Assembly (NCBI RefSeq): GCF_002847505.1
Contig: NZ_MXAV01000017.1
Coordinates: 1-64,000 of the forward strand
Direction: 5' to 3'
Length of the DNA stretch: 64,000 nucleotides
Origin: Acidithiobacillus marinus
GTDB taxonomy: Bacteria; Pseudomonadota; Gammaproteobacteria; Acidithiobacillales; Acidithiobacillaceae
The notes beneath the pieces were generated by a model, which saw only the letters and a program-made list of their open reading frames with translations, made no database searches and was not told where the DNA came from. Positions 9,269 to 16,639 of this stretch are shown piece by piece. Within the stretch, counting starts at the first letter, position 1. The number at the start of each line of letters is the position of its first letter. A program made the translations under genes and the position numbers.

Positions 9269-9581
9269 AATAACCTCAAGGCAGACGTGAACAGTGTATA
9301 TTTATACAGCAACCATCCCGATGAGCACAATCTCCCGACCCAAAAAAGCATCTACCGCTAGAACCTAACTCGTGTCTTGGTTAAAGAACCCTTTTTTCTA
9401 ATTTAACCGTATCCTAGATACTTAACTCTGTTCCAGATTTCTCGTATAACGGGTTATGAGGCATCGACAAATTTCTTCCTGAAACCAATGAGCGAAGGCA
9501 GACTGAGCCGCTCGCCCTGTATGTATGTCAAATGTGTCGCGGTATTCGCGCAATGTGATGGTTCCGAGTGCCATCAGCCAA
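9269..9581. other. Non-coding gap between umuD-like gene and integrase
   Basis: About 310 bp, AT-rich in its middle. Apart from the LexA-like box and ribosome site of the umuD-like gene at the left end, I see no gene, terminator or repeat. It may be the residue of the element that the integrase once mobilised. Confidence 0.5.
9294..9309 (-). promoter_or_regulatory. LexA (SOS) box upstream of umuD-like gene
   Basis: Read on the minus strand this is CTG, TATAAATATA, CAC, one base from the proteobacterial LexA operator pattern CTG-N10-CAG with its usual alternating TA core. It lies about 25 bp upstream of the umuD-like start codon, the expected place for repression. The match and position are seen directly; LexA binding is inferred. 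Confidence 0.65.
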
Positions 9582-10661
9582 TCACCCCAACAACTTCACC
9601 AGATCCTCAGCCTTCAAATGGGTGTATCTCTTGAGCATCTGTAAGGTCTTGTGACCGGTGATGCTGGATACTTGCATGGGATTTAATCCCTTTTCAAAGA
9701 GGCGGCTGGTAGCTTCGTGGCGCAGATCGTGAAAGTGTAGCCCTTTGATGCCCGCGCGTTTGCAGGTTCGGGAAAAGCTCAAATGAATGGCTTCATACGT
9801 TGTGTCAAAGACTTTGCCGTTCATACTCCGTGGCAAACTTTTCAATACTTCCATAGCCGTGCTGGATAAGGGGACCGTTCGGGGTTCACCGTTTTTGGTT
9901 TCCGGCAGAAAGGCCGTCTGCTTTTTCATATCCACATGCTTCCAGAGCAAGCCCGTGGAAAGAACAGGGCGTTCACCCGTTTCTGGATCCGTTGTTCCTT
10001 TGGTTTCGAGTATTTCACCCGCTCGCATGGCCGTCTCGATGGCAAAGCGAACAACCGGAAGCAACCAGGGTGTTTGAGCCTTACGGCACTCATCCAGCAA
10101 CATAGTTTCTTCGTTGTCTATCAGTCGCCGATCTCGGCCCTGGGGCAGTTTCGGCTTTCTGGCCTTGGCGATTTGAACAGGATTGTTCAGACCCTCCATT
10201 CCCCACTCTGATACAGCTACACTAAATAAATGGGAAACGACACCCAGATGCAGGCTGATTGTCTTTGGTGCTTTCCCCTCATTTTCCATTTCCTTGATGA
10301 CACCAACTATGTCTTTGCTGCGAATACGCGATAATGAAATTTCCGCTACTGCCCTTGTTTGCCATTGTCGGATGAAACCTAACTCACGATTACCGGCTTT
10401 TTTACGAGGGATCACTTCGTCGGCATAGCGGGTAAGTGCTTCATGTAATGTGGTTGCATCCGCTTCGGATTGATCACGCCAATGACCGCGCTCCATGTCC
10501 GTCTCAACGGACATGGCCCACGATTTAGCCTCTACCTTACTGCGAAAAGTTTTCGATTGTGCAGGGAACCCTTGCTTTCGGATTTTGACCTGCCAACCGG
10601 TCAGCGTTTTCTTGTTTGGCGTTTCTGGATATACCGCATAACGTGGGGTGATCGTAGCCAC
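9582..10661 (-). CDS. Tyrosine site-specific integrase next to tRNA-Arg
   Basis: A 359-residue phage/island-type tyrosine recombinase. It has an N-terminal arm-binding domain (VYPETPNKKTLTGWQVKIRK), a core-binding SAM-like domain (TLHEALTRYADEVIPRKKAG) and a catalytic domain. Visible catalytic residues are the Arg in ETAMRAGEI, HDLR in HFHDLRHEATS, the His in ITGHKTLQ and the nucleophile Tyr in MLKRYTHL. I chose GTG 10661 because GGAG lies seven bases upstream and the protein then starts VATITPRY; the frame stays open to 10757. The gene starts about 110 bp from the 3' end of tRNA-Arg, the usual attachment side. No matching second attachment site was found, so the element is probably decayed. 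Confidence 0.88.
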   Translation of the reverse strand: MATITPRYAVYPETPNKKTLTGWQVKIRKQGFPAQSKTFRSKVEAKSWAMSVETDMERGHWRDQSEADATTLHEALTRYADEVIPRKKAGNRELGFIRQWQTRAVAEISLSRIRSKDIVGVIKEMENEGKAPKTISLHLGVVSHLFSVAVSEWGMEGLNNPVQIAKARKPKLPQGRDRRLIDNEETMLLDECRKAQTPWLLPVVRFAIETAMRAGEILETKGTTDPETGERPVLSTGLLWKHVDMKKQTAFLPETKNGEPRTVPLSSTAMEVLKSLPRSMNGKVFDTTYEAIHLSFSRTCKRAGIKGLHFHDLRHEATSRLFEKGLNPMQVSSITGHKTLQMLKRYTHLKAEDLVKLLG

Positions 10662-10662
10662 G

Positions 10663-10713
10663 GGGACACTCCGGGGACAGTGATTTTTGGAGTTACTGTC
10701 CCGAAATTGTCCC
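10663..10713. repeat. Nested symmetrical inverted repeats at the integrase start
   Basis: Four copies of a GGGACA/TGTCCC unit form a symmetrical array. The outer arms are 10663-10668 and 10708-10713. The inner 8-bp arms are GGGACAGT at 10674-10681 and ACTGTCCC at 10695-10702. Both outer-to-inner gaps are exactly five bases. The array begins one base upstream of the preferred integrase GTG and covers its ribosome site, so it could be an autoregulatory operator, an integrase/excisionase arm site, or an mRNA hairpin hiding the start. Confidence 0.7.
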
Positions 10714-10771
10714 AAAAAGTCAACTGAAAACAAAAAAGAGCCTGAATCTTCATTCAAGCCCTTGTTTTTAT

Positions 10772-10848
10772 TGGTGCGCTCGGAGAGAGTCGAACTCCCG
10801 ACCTACTGGTTCGTAGCCAGTTGCTCTATCCAGCTGAGCTACGAGCGC
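10772..10848 (-). tRNA. tRNA-Arg(ACG)
   Basis: A complete 77-nt cloverleaf on the minus strand with encoded CCA. The acceptor is GCGCTCG paired with CGAGCGC, the D arm reads AGCTCAGCTGGATAGAGC, the anticodon stem is ACTGG/CCAGT around loop CTACGAA (anticodon ACG, read as ICG), and the T arm is GGGAG TTCGACT CTCTC-like. It is the likely attachment site for the integrase at its 3' side. Confidence 0.97.
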
Positions 10849-11383
10849 GATGAAAGCGTAATATAGCGATTGTACTGGCCGTGGTCAACTGGCGTGATCG
10901 TGATTATGGTGCCTATTTACTGGTCGAGGAACCCTGGTGTTAAGAGTTTCCCTTGGGGGAACAAAGACATTTGTGCTGCGTTACTCCCTCAGTCGTTAAG
11001 CACGACGGCTACCGCTTGAAAGGTATGGCTCCGGGAATATCCACGAACACTAGCGGAAGCCCGAATCAGGGCCAATGCAATTGGAGAATGGCAAGCGTTA
11101 CCAAGTGGATTTTGTCATGCAGCATCAGGGCAAGTCCGCGATGTTATAGTGCTTTTGGAACCCATACCCGAGCAACACCTGCTGCGTGCTCAGGTCGGGA
11201 GCATCGTGGAAAAGTTGGACCCAGGTTACATGGAAGTTGAGTTCTTTGTGGTTGACGACTATGTCACCCTGGCGATTGCTGAGGATTTGCGCAGCATAAT
11301 ATAAAGGGTGTTGTTCAGAAGCTTTTCGCAGCTAAGGATACATCATGTCATGATGGCTATCATCTGAAAACTTTCACCAAAGC
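10849..11383. other. Intergenic region around the DUF4926-like remnant
   Basis: About 535 bp between tRNA-Arg and the YCF48-like gene. Besides the DUF4926-like frame it holds a short palindrome at 11343-11355 (ATCATG-T-CATGAT). A 95-codon frame at 10953-11240 overlaps the remnant in another phase and has no recognisable domain or ribosome site. I see no RNA gene. Confidence 0.45.
11140..11304 (+). pseudogene. DUF4926-like small protein remnant
   Basis: A frame of 54 residues plus stop reads DVIVLLEPIPEQH, then AQVGSIVEKLDPGYMEVEF and LAIAEDLRSII. This matches the layout of DUF4926 (about 55-60 residues, beginning D-V-V-L and carrying G-x-V-G-T-V-V then Y-E-V-E-F). No ATG or plausible ribosome site precedes it. 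The frame stays open upstream to about 11024 but offers only GTG 11149 inside the domain as a start. It is probably a decayed gene or a domain that lost its N terminus. DUF4926 has no settled function and often sits among toxin-antitoxin-like or accessory genes. Confidence 0.4.
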
Positions 11384-12577
11384 TCACCTAGAAATCAGCG
11401 TCCAGGATCGGCCCGCATTCGTTGTTTTGTACAAGCGCGTCAGATGCTGCCTTGACGAAAACGAGGTGGCTAAAACGTATCCCGTCGTCCGATCAGGAAA
11501 CGAGATACTATAAGGGGACTGGAGCAGTCCTGGCAGCGCCCCGTACGGTCGGGACGGAGGACTCCAGTGCTTTCCGCCATCAGTGGTGCCAACCACTTGC
11601 CATGTACCGGCTTCCCCGCAGGCCCAACACATGCCCGAAGCAAACGCATCATGGTCCGACACGGGATCCATGGGGCCTGGCGATAAGCCGGGTCCGGATA
11701 CCGCCGCTGCGCTGGGAGCCGGTCCAGCCCCGGCGGTATTGCGGGCCATAACGGCGGTCCAGTGGATACCGCTGACACTCCGGTACAGGGTGTAAGATTC
11801 CTGGTTCATTCCCGCACCCCCAGGGAGCATGACCCAGACCGCGCCATCGGGCGCGCTGCGAATCTCGCCACCAATCATGACCCGATGGGTAGGCACGGAG
11901 GGGATAATCAACTGGGACGATGTCCATGACTTGCCTCCGTTGCGTGTGCTGTATACCGTGCTCCTTTCTAGCACCCAACCCTTGGCAGCGGTCACAAAAC
12001 TTACGCTCTCCGCCGGTTGCTTGAGTATAGTCCATGTTTCTCCGCCGTTGCTGGTTTTCAGGAGATCCCGCTTCAGGGTCACGACATACCCCACCTGGGA
12101 AGTGGGCCAGGACGCCACATGAATGCCGCGTGCAGGCACTCTGCCAGCAACCGCCCATTGGGCACCACCGTCAATTGTCTTGAGCACGGTCGTCGAATTA
12201 CCTGCTTGACCCCACGCATAGCCGACTTGGGCACTGACCATCTCAAGGCCCGAGACATCGACTGATCCGTGATATACCCGGCCCCAATCTGTCCCACCAT
12301 CCAAGGTCTCAAAAATAACACCAGCCCCCGCCACATATCCAGTCGAGGCTTGTGTGAAGTCCACAACCTTGAACACCACGCCCGTGGGCAACGGACCAGA
12401 TAAAACCCGCTTGGGATGCGGTGCATGGATAAGGGCATGCTCGGGGCTTACGGTAGGGTAGTCATGTGAAAACAAGTTATCCAGACCCCAAATGCACAGC
12501 ACCACCAGAATGACGGCTGTGACAGCCGCCGCAACAGGACCATATTGCCATGCTGTTTTTGAGGGACTTTTCTTCAT
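11384..12577 (-). CDS. YCF48-like BNR/Asp-box repeat protein with N-terminal membrane anchor
   Basis: A 397-residue protein with one N-terminal transmembrane segment (about residues 13-32) and a large domain presumed extracytoplasmic. The body is a beta-propeller-like series of short repeats carrying the BNR/Asp-box signature: TLDGGTDW, TIDGGAQW, TSNGGETW, TRNGGKSW, TTDGGKHW and TTNAGRSW. Proteins with these repeats include the photosystem II assembly factor YCF48 and many uncharacterised secreted bacterial proteins. A photosynthetic role is not implied here; the function is unknown. ATG 12577 has AGGA eight bases upstream. It lies alone between two tRNA genes, a common site for acquired DNA. 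Confidence 0.72.
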   Translation of the reverse strand: MKKSPSKTAWQYGPVAAAVTAVILVVLCIWGLDNLFSHDYPTVSPEHALIHAPHPKRVLSGPLPTGVVFKVVDFTQASTGYVAGAGVIFETLDGGTDWGRVYHGSVDVSGLEMVSAQVGYAWGQAGNSTTVLKTIDGGAQWAVAGRVPARGIHVASWPTSQVGYVVTLKRDLLKTSNGGETWTILKQPAESVSFVTAAKGWVLERSTVYSTRNGGKSWTSSQLIIPSVPTHRVMIGGEIRSAPDGAVWVMLPGGAGMNQESYTLYRSVSGIHWTAVMARNTAGAGPAPSAAAVSGPGLSPGPMDPVSDHDAFASGMCWACGEAGTWQVVGTTDGGKHWSPPSRPYGALPGLLQSPYSISFPDRTTGYVLATSFSSRQHLTRLYKTTNAGRSWTLISR

Positions 12578-12686
12578 GGGCCATCCTGATATCAATCAGC
12601 GCCGCTCACACCGGGCACCTGTTGTAATGGGTTGCCCCTGGAAGGGATCTTGTTTCCGAAGAAATTCCGCAACATCTTGTTTGATA

Positions 12687-12762
<76 letters not shown>

Positions 12763-12923
12763 GTGGGCGCGATTGTACCTGTCATAGAGCATTGCGACAA
12801 GAATCCGATGTCCCTCTGGTAATCTTTTTCATCCCTTGATTTGCAAATCGTTCAAGGTGATATTTGCAGACCAGATGCGGGAATTATTCCCGAACCGACG
12901 GTGCCACGTTGAGGAGATCCGCA

Positions 12924-13496
12924 GTGCGCCATATTGCTTTCTTCCTGGCTGTTTTTGCAATATTTTTTGCTGAAATGGGCAGCGCTTCAGGCGAGCCCTC
13001 ATCCATGCCTTTTGTTGCTCCGGGACTCTGGCTGATAGTGAGTGATGTGCATACTGCTTCGGGACAACACAATCAGATGCGCCAGGAGGAGTGCTGGAAC
13101 CAGCGTGGAGAATCTGCCCAGGCTTCTGTCATTACGGGCCAGAGTGCAGCTACTACCCAAAACCGTGTCACTAACACCACCAAGCAATCCACCGTTCAAC
13201 TGCACACATTTATTTCACCGGATATACGTATGGATCAGGAGCTGATTTTCAAACGGGAAGATAGAGATTTGCGCCACGCCACTATGACCGGTCATGGCGA
13301 TATGGTGGCCCCCGGTAATCCCATGATGAATGAAACTTTTACCCAGCATGGTCACTGGCTCGCAGCGGATTGTCCGGCAGTCCTGCCTGCCGCTCAGGTC
13401 CGGGTAATGAAGTCAGCCCAACTGCCGGGAATGATTGCTCTGCAGCAATTGGCGGCTCAACTTAAACGGGCGGACCCGCATCCTAATGGTCCTTGA
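12924..13496 (+). CDS. Secreted DUF3617-like protein
   Basis: A 190-residue protein with a signal peptide (hydrophobic residues 4-18, probable cut near GSASG). The mature start VAPGLWLIVSDVH resembles the PGLWE opening of DUF3617 proteins, and the paired cysteines (EECW early, ADCP late) also fit. I chose GTG 12924 over an upstream TTG at 12864 because GAGGAG lies seven bases before it and the signal peptide then sits at the true N terminus. A second DUF3617-like gene follows 154 bp downstream on the same strand. The function of the family is not established. Confidence 0.6.
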   Translation: MRHIAFFLAVFAIFFAEMGSASGEPSSMPFVAPGLWLIVSDVHTASGQHNQMRQEECWNQRGESAQASVITGQSAATTQNRVTNTTKQSTVQLHTFISPDIRMDQELIFKREDRDLRHATMTGHGDMVAPGNPMMNETFTQHGHWLAADCPAVLPAAQVRVMKSAQLPGMIALQQLAAQLKRADPHPNGP

Positions 13497-13650
13497 GTAT
13501 CGCCTGTAGTTACCTATATTTTCAAATGCCGAGGGCGGTAAGATCAGAGTAAGTTCCAGCAGCAGACCAACCACATTTTGGTTTGGCGCTGGTCAGGAAA
13601 AATTACCGGGACATTGCGTGGGGATCTCAACATGGAGGGAGCTGCTGTTT

Positions 13651-14124
13651 ATGAAAATTAATTTTCGAATGAAGCGCTTGATATTAGCCGGAATCCTGTT
13701 GGGTATGGCTTGCCCGGCTTGGGCCGTTTCCATCATTCCGGGTGAATGGGAGACCATGAGCCACATCGCAACTCCGGCAGGAATGCAGGTGATCAACAGC
13801 AAAGTCTGTCACTCCGGTACGGGGGTGACAGAATTGCTGAGCCGTCAGCAAGGAGAACAGTGCGGGCCGTGGCGACAGATCTCAGCTTCTGCCGACAGCA
13901 CTAGGATAATGGAGACCACCTGTAGCCAAGCGGGTTCAGGTGCAGGAGGGGATCCACTCATGATCCATGTTCGGGCGACCATCCGTGTTGCCCGGGATGG
14001 TCGTTCGGCTCAGGGAGAAGTGCTGACGAGCGGCACCGTGAATGGAACGCCGTTTACAGCACCACCCACCCACTTTAGATCCCGTTATCTGGGGGCTTGT
14101 CCGGGGCGTGATGGACGCCCATAA
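13651..14124 (+). CDS. Secreted DUF3617-like protein (second copy)
   Basis: A 157-residue protein with a typical signal peptide ending ACPAWA near residue 27. The mature part opens IIPGEWETMSHI, the DUF3617 P-G-x-W-E signature, and has four cysteines (KVCHSG, EQCGPW, TTCSQA, GACPG) in the family's usual spacing, presumably forming disulfides in the periplasm. ATG 13651 is preceded by GGGAG nine bases upstream; a GTG at 13618 would give a longer start without a better site. Together with the previous gene it looks like an old tandem duplication. Substrate or partner unknown. Confidence 0.7.
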   Translation: MKINFRMKRLILAGILLGMACPAWAVSIIPGEWETMSHIATPAGMQVINSKVCHSGTGVTELLSRQQGEQCGPWRQISASADSTRIMETTCSQAGSGAGGDPLMIHVRATIRVARDGRSAQGEVLTSGTVNGTPFTAPPTHFRSRYLGACPGRDGRP

Positions 14125-14156
14125 GCGCGCTCCAACGCCCTGAGATAAGTCAGAAA

Positions 14157-15371
14157 TTACGCGCTTTCTTCAGGAATCATCTCCCGGCGGTGGACATAAA
14201 AGCCTTTCAGATAGCTGCTTTCGGGTACGGCAGGGTGAATGGGGTGATCCATATCCTGGGTACCTTCAGCGATGATGGCGTAATCGCCTCTTTGCGCGCC
14301 GAAGGCAATATGATTGAGCAGGGTTTCGCGACTGAGATGGTGGGAACAGGAGGCAGTAAACAGGATGCCGCCCGGCGCCAGCAGACGCATGGCCAGATCA
14401 TTGAAGCGGCGATAGGCAATGCTACCTTCCTTGAAGTCTTTTTTGGATTTGATCAGGGCCGGGGGATCGAGGACGATCAGGTCAAACTGTTCACCACGAT
14501 CCCGCAGTCTGGCGAGGCTATCCATGGCATCGTCGTGGATGACCCGGATGGGGGCCACGGCATTACGCTGAGCATTCTCCTCCAGTAGCTTCAGCGCCGG
14601 TGCGGAACTGTCTATCGCCGTTACCTCCTGGGCCCCTGCCTTGGCCAAAGGAATGCTGAAAGCCCCCAGATAGGCGAAGCAGTCCAGAACCCTTCGTCCT
14701 GCGGCATGGGCCATCAGGCGGCGACGGTTGGCGCGATGATCGTAAAACCAGCCGGTTTTTTGGCCGCCATAGGGGTCCATCTCAAATAAACAATCATTTT
14801 CCCAAACGGATAAGCGCTCCGGAACCTGCCCGGTCAAAACCTCGACCCGCTCTTTCAGCCCCTCCAGACGGCGTGCAGCGCCACCTGCTTTCAGCAAAAT
14901 ACCGGAAGGGCGCAATAAGGCTTGCAACGCCGCAGTAATCAGCCCGATATCCTGCTCCATGCCGAGACTGCCAGGTTGCAAGATCAGCGTATCCTCGTAG
15001 CGATCAATAATCAGGCCCGGTAAGCCGTCGCCCTCACCATGTACCAAACGATAAAACGGAGCGGAAAATAAGCGCTCGCGCATGCGTAAAGCCTGGAGCA
15101 GACGTTCCTGATAAAAATGCTGGTCGATAATCTGATGAGGATTTCGGCTGAGCAGGCGCCCGCAGAGAAGGGTATGAGGATTGATATGGGCCAGACAAAT
15201 GGCCTTGCCTTGGGCGTCTTCGATTGTGCAGACGCTGCCCGGAGCCACGTCCTGCAAAGGTGTTTTGGCGACGTCAATTTCATTGCTGTAAATCCAGAGA
15301 TGGCCGGCGCGCAGGCGGCGGTCTTCCTTGGGACGCAGGCGCAGGGTAGGGTAAATAGTGCTTGAAGACAT
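14157..15371 (-). CDS. rlmI: 23S rRNA (cytosine-C5)-methyltransferase RlmI-like
   Basis: A 404-residue class I SAM-dependent methyltransferase of the RlmI/YccW group, which methylates C1962 of 23S rRNA in E. coli. The N-terminal PUA domain (about residues 6-80) shows LRLRPKEDRRLRAGHLWIYSNEI. The catalytic domain has the SAM loop VLDCFAYLGAFSIPLAKAG, acidic AIDSSAPAL and the catalytic stretch LDPPALIKSKK with a later TASCSHH, where the Cys lies in the usual position. It ends with the family tail SSYLKGFYVHRR. ATG 15371 is preferred, with AGG nine bases upstream. It is divergent from mtnA. Confidence 0.85.
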   Translation of the reverse strand: MSSSTIYPTLRLRPKEDRRLRAGHLWIYSNEIDVAKTPLQDVAPGSVCTIEDAQGKAICLAHINPHTLLCGRLLSRNPHQIIDQHFYQERLLQALRMRERLFSAPFYRLVHGEGDGLPGLIIDRYEDTLILQPGSLGMEQDIGLITAALQALLRPSGILLKAGGAARRLEGLKERVEVLTGQVPERLSVWENDCLFEMDPYGGQKTGWFYDHRANRRRLMAHAAGRRVLDCFAYLGAFSIPLAKAGAQEVTAIDSSAPALKLLEENAQRNAVAPIRVIHDDAMDSLARLRDRGEQFDLIVLDPPALIKSKKDFKEGSIAYRRFNDLAMRLLAPGGILFTASCSHHLSRETLLNHIAFGAQRGDYAIIAEGTQDMDHPIHPAVPESSYLKGFYVHRREMIPEESA

Positions 15372-15530
15372 GATCAAAACCTGTAGGAAAAAGGAGTTTG
15401 CCGGTTATTCCCCAGACCGACAGGGAAGAGGCGAGAGGGTACATTTTACAGATATTTCGTTGATCCGTATATTGAGTGCGCCATGTATTTTATCCGCTGC
15501 CACGCTAGTCAGCCACTCAGGAGATGATCT

Positions 15531-16571
15531 GTGCCTATTGTCGATAATATTCGTGCCATTCGTTGGGAAGATAACCGGCTGTGTTTGCTCGATCAGCGCC
15601 TTCTGCCGCAACAGGAAATCTGGTTGAAACTCCGGGATTATCGTGAGGTTGCCGTCGCTATTACCCAGATGGTGGTGCGGGGCGCTCCCGCTATCGGTGT
15701 GACAGCAGCCTATGCCATGGCTCTGGCAATGCATGACATGCGCGAATTTGCGGACTGGCAGTCACGTTTGGCAGGAGCGGCCGCCGAGATCAAGGCGGCT
15801 CGACCGACAGCCGTCAATCTGGCCTGGGCGACGGATCGGCAGTTAACGCTGGCGCAAAAAGAGACTTCTTCTGCTGAGGCTGCCGCCACTATTCTGTTGC
15901 AGGCTGCCCATGATCTGCTAGAGCAGGACATTGCCGATAATCAGCAGATGGGTCGTCATGGTGCAGCTTTGTTACCCGAGCAGGGCGGCATTTTAACCCA
16001 TTGCAACACCGGAAGCCTCGCGACCGGTGGTTACGGGACCGCTCTGGGGGTTATTCGTGCGGGCATTTCTGCCGGTAAACAGCTCCAGGTGTATGCGGAT
16101 GAAACCCGCCCCTGGCTTCAGGGTGCGCGCCTCACTGCCTGGGAATTGCAAAAAGATGGTATTCCCTTTTATCTCAATGCAGACAGTGCGGCGGCTTATC
16201 TGATGCAACAGGGGCTCATCCAGGCGGTGATTGTCGGTGCTGATCGCATTGCCGCCAATGGCGATGCGGCCAACAAGATCGGCACCTACAGTTTGGCGGT
16301 TCTGGCCCAGTATCATCGCATCCCTTTTTATGTGGCAGCACCCCTGAGCACCGTGGATTTTGCCATGCCAGCTGGCGCTGGCATCATCATCGAAGAGCGT
16401 CCGGAAAGCGAGGTGCGGCAATGTGCAGGCCATGATGTGGCTCCGGCCGGAGTTCAGGTACGTAATCCGGCATTTGATGTGACGCCTGGGGCCTTGATTA
16501 CGGCAATTATTACGGAAAGAGGCGTGGCCCGGCCGGACTATCTGCACAGCCTCGCAGCGCTGCGGGTCTGA
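15531..16571 (+). CDS. mtnA: S-methyl-5-thioribose-1-phosphate isomerase
   Basis: A 346-residue enzyme of the eIF2B-alpha/MtnA family that converts methylthioribose-1-phosphate to methylthioribulose-1-phosphate in methionine salvage. Diagnostic motifs are MVVRGAPAIGVTAAYA, ILTHCNTGSLATGGYGTALGV with the catalytic Cys, VYADETRPWLQGARLTAWEL, IVGADRIAANGDAANKIGTY with the catalytic Asp, and PFYVAAPLSTVDF near the end. The start is GTG 15531, with GGAG eight bases before it. No other methionine-salvage gene is nearby; it precedes gyrA by 68 bp, an arrangement seen in several gammaproteobacteria-like genomes. Confidence 0.95.
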   Translation: MPIVDNIRAIRWEDNRLCLLDQRLLPQQEIWLKLRDYREVAVAITQMVVRGAPAIGVTAAYAMALAMHDMREFADWQSRLAGAAAEIKAARPTAVNLAWATDRQLTLAQKETSSAEAAATILLQAAHDLLEQDIADNQQMGRHGAALLPEQGGILTHCNTGSLATGGYGTALGVIRAGISAGKQLQVYADETRPWLQGARLTAWELQKDGIPFYLNADSAAAYLMQQGLIQAVIVGADRIAANGDAANKIGTYSLAVLAQYHRIPFYVAAPLSTVDFAMPAGAGIIIEERPESEVRQCAGHDVAPAGVQVRNPAFDVTPGALITAIITERGVARPDYLHSLAALRV

Positions 16572-16594
16572 AGCATGCAGAATGTTTCCGCTTG

Positions 16595-16603
16595 TGGCAT
16601 AAT
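16595..16603 (+). promoter_or_regulatory. Possible extended -10 promoter for gyrA
   Basis: TGGCATAAT lies 37 bp upstream of the gyrA start and matches the extended -10 form TGN plus a hexamer one base from TATAAT. No good -35 hexamer is visible at 17 bases, which is acceptable for an extended -10 promoter. This is the only promoter-like signal between mtnA and gyrA. Confidence 0.35.
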
Positions 16604-16639
16604 GCTGCGTTAAAATAATCAAGGATATCCGGTCTCCAC

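Noticed and set aside
9328-9342. Second attachment site for the integrase
   Set aside because: CTCCCGACC here matches nine bases of tRNA-Arg, but the flanks do not match and nine bases is within chance.
10953-11240. A 95-codon plus-strand frame
   Set aside because: Overlaps the better DUF4926-like frame in another phase, has odd composition and no ribosome site.
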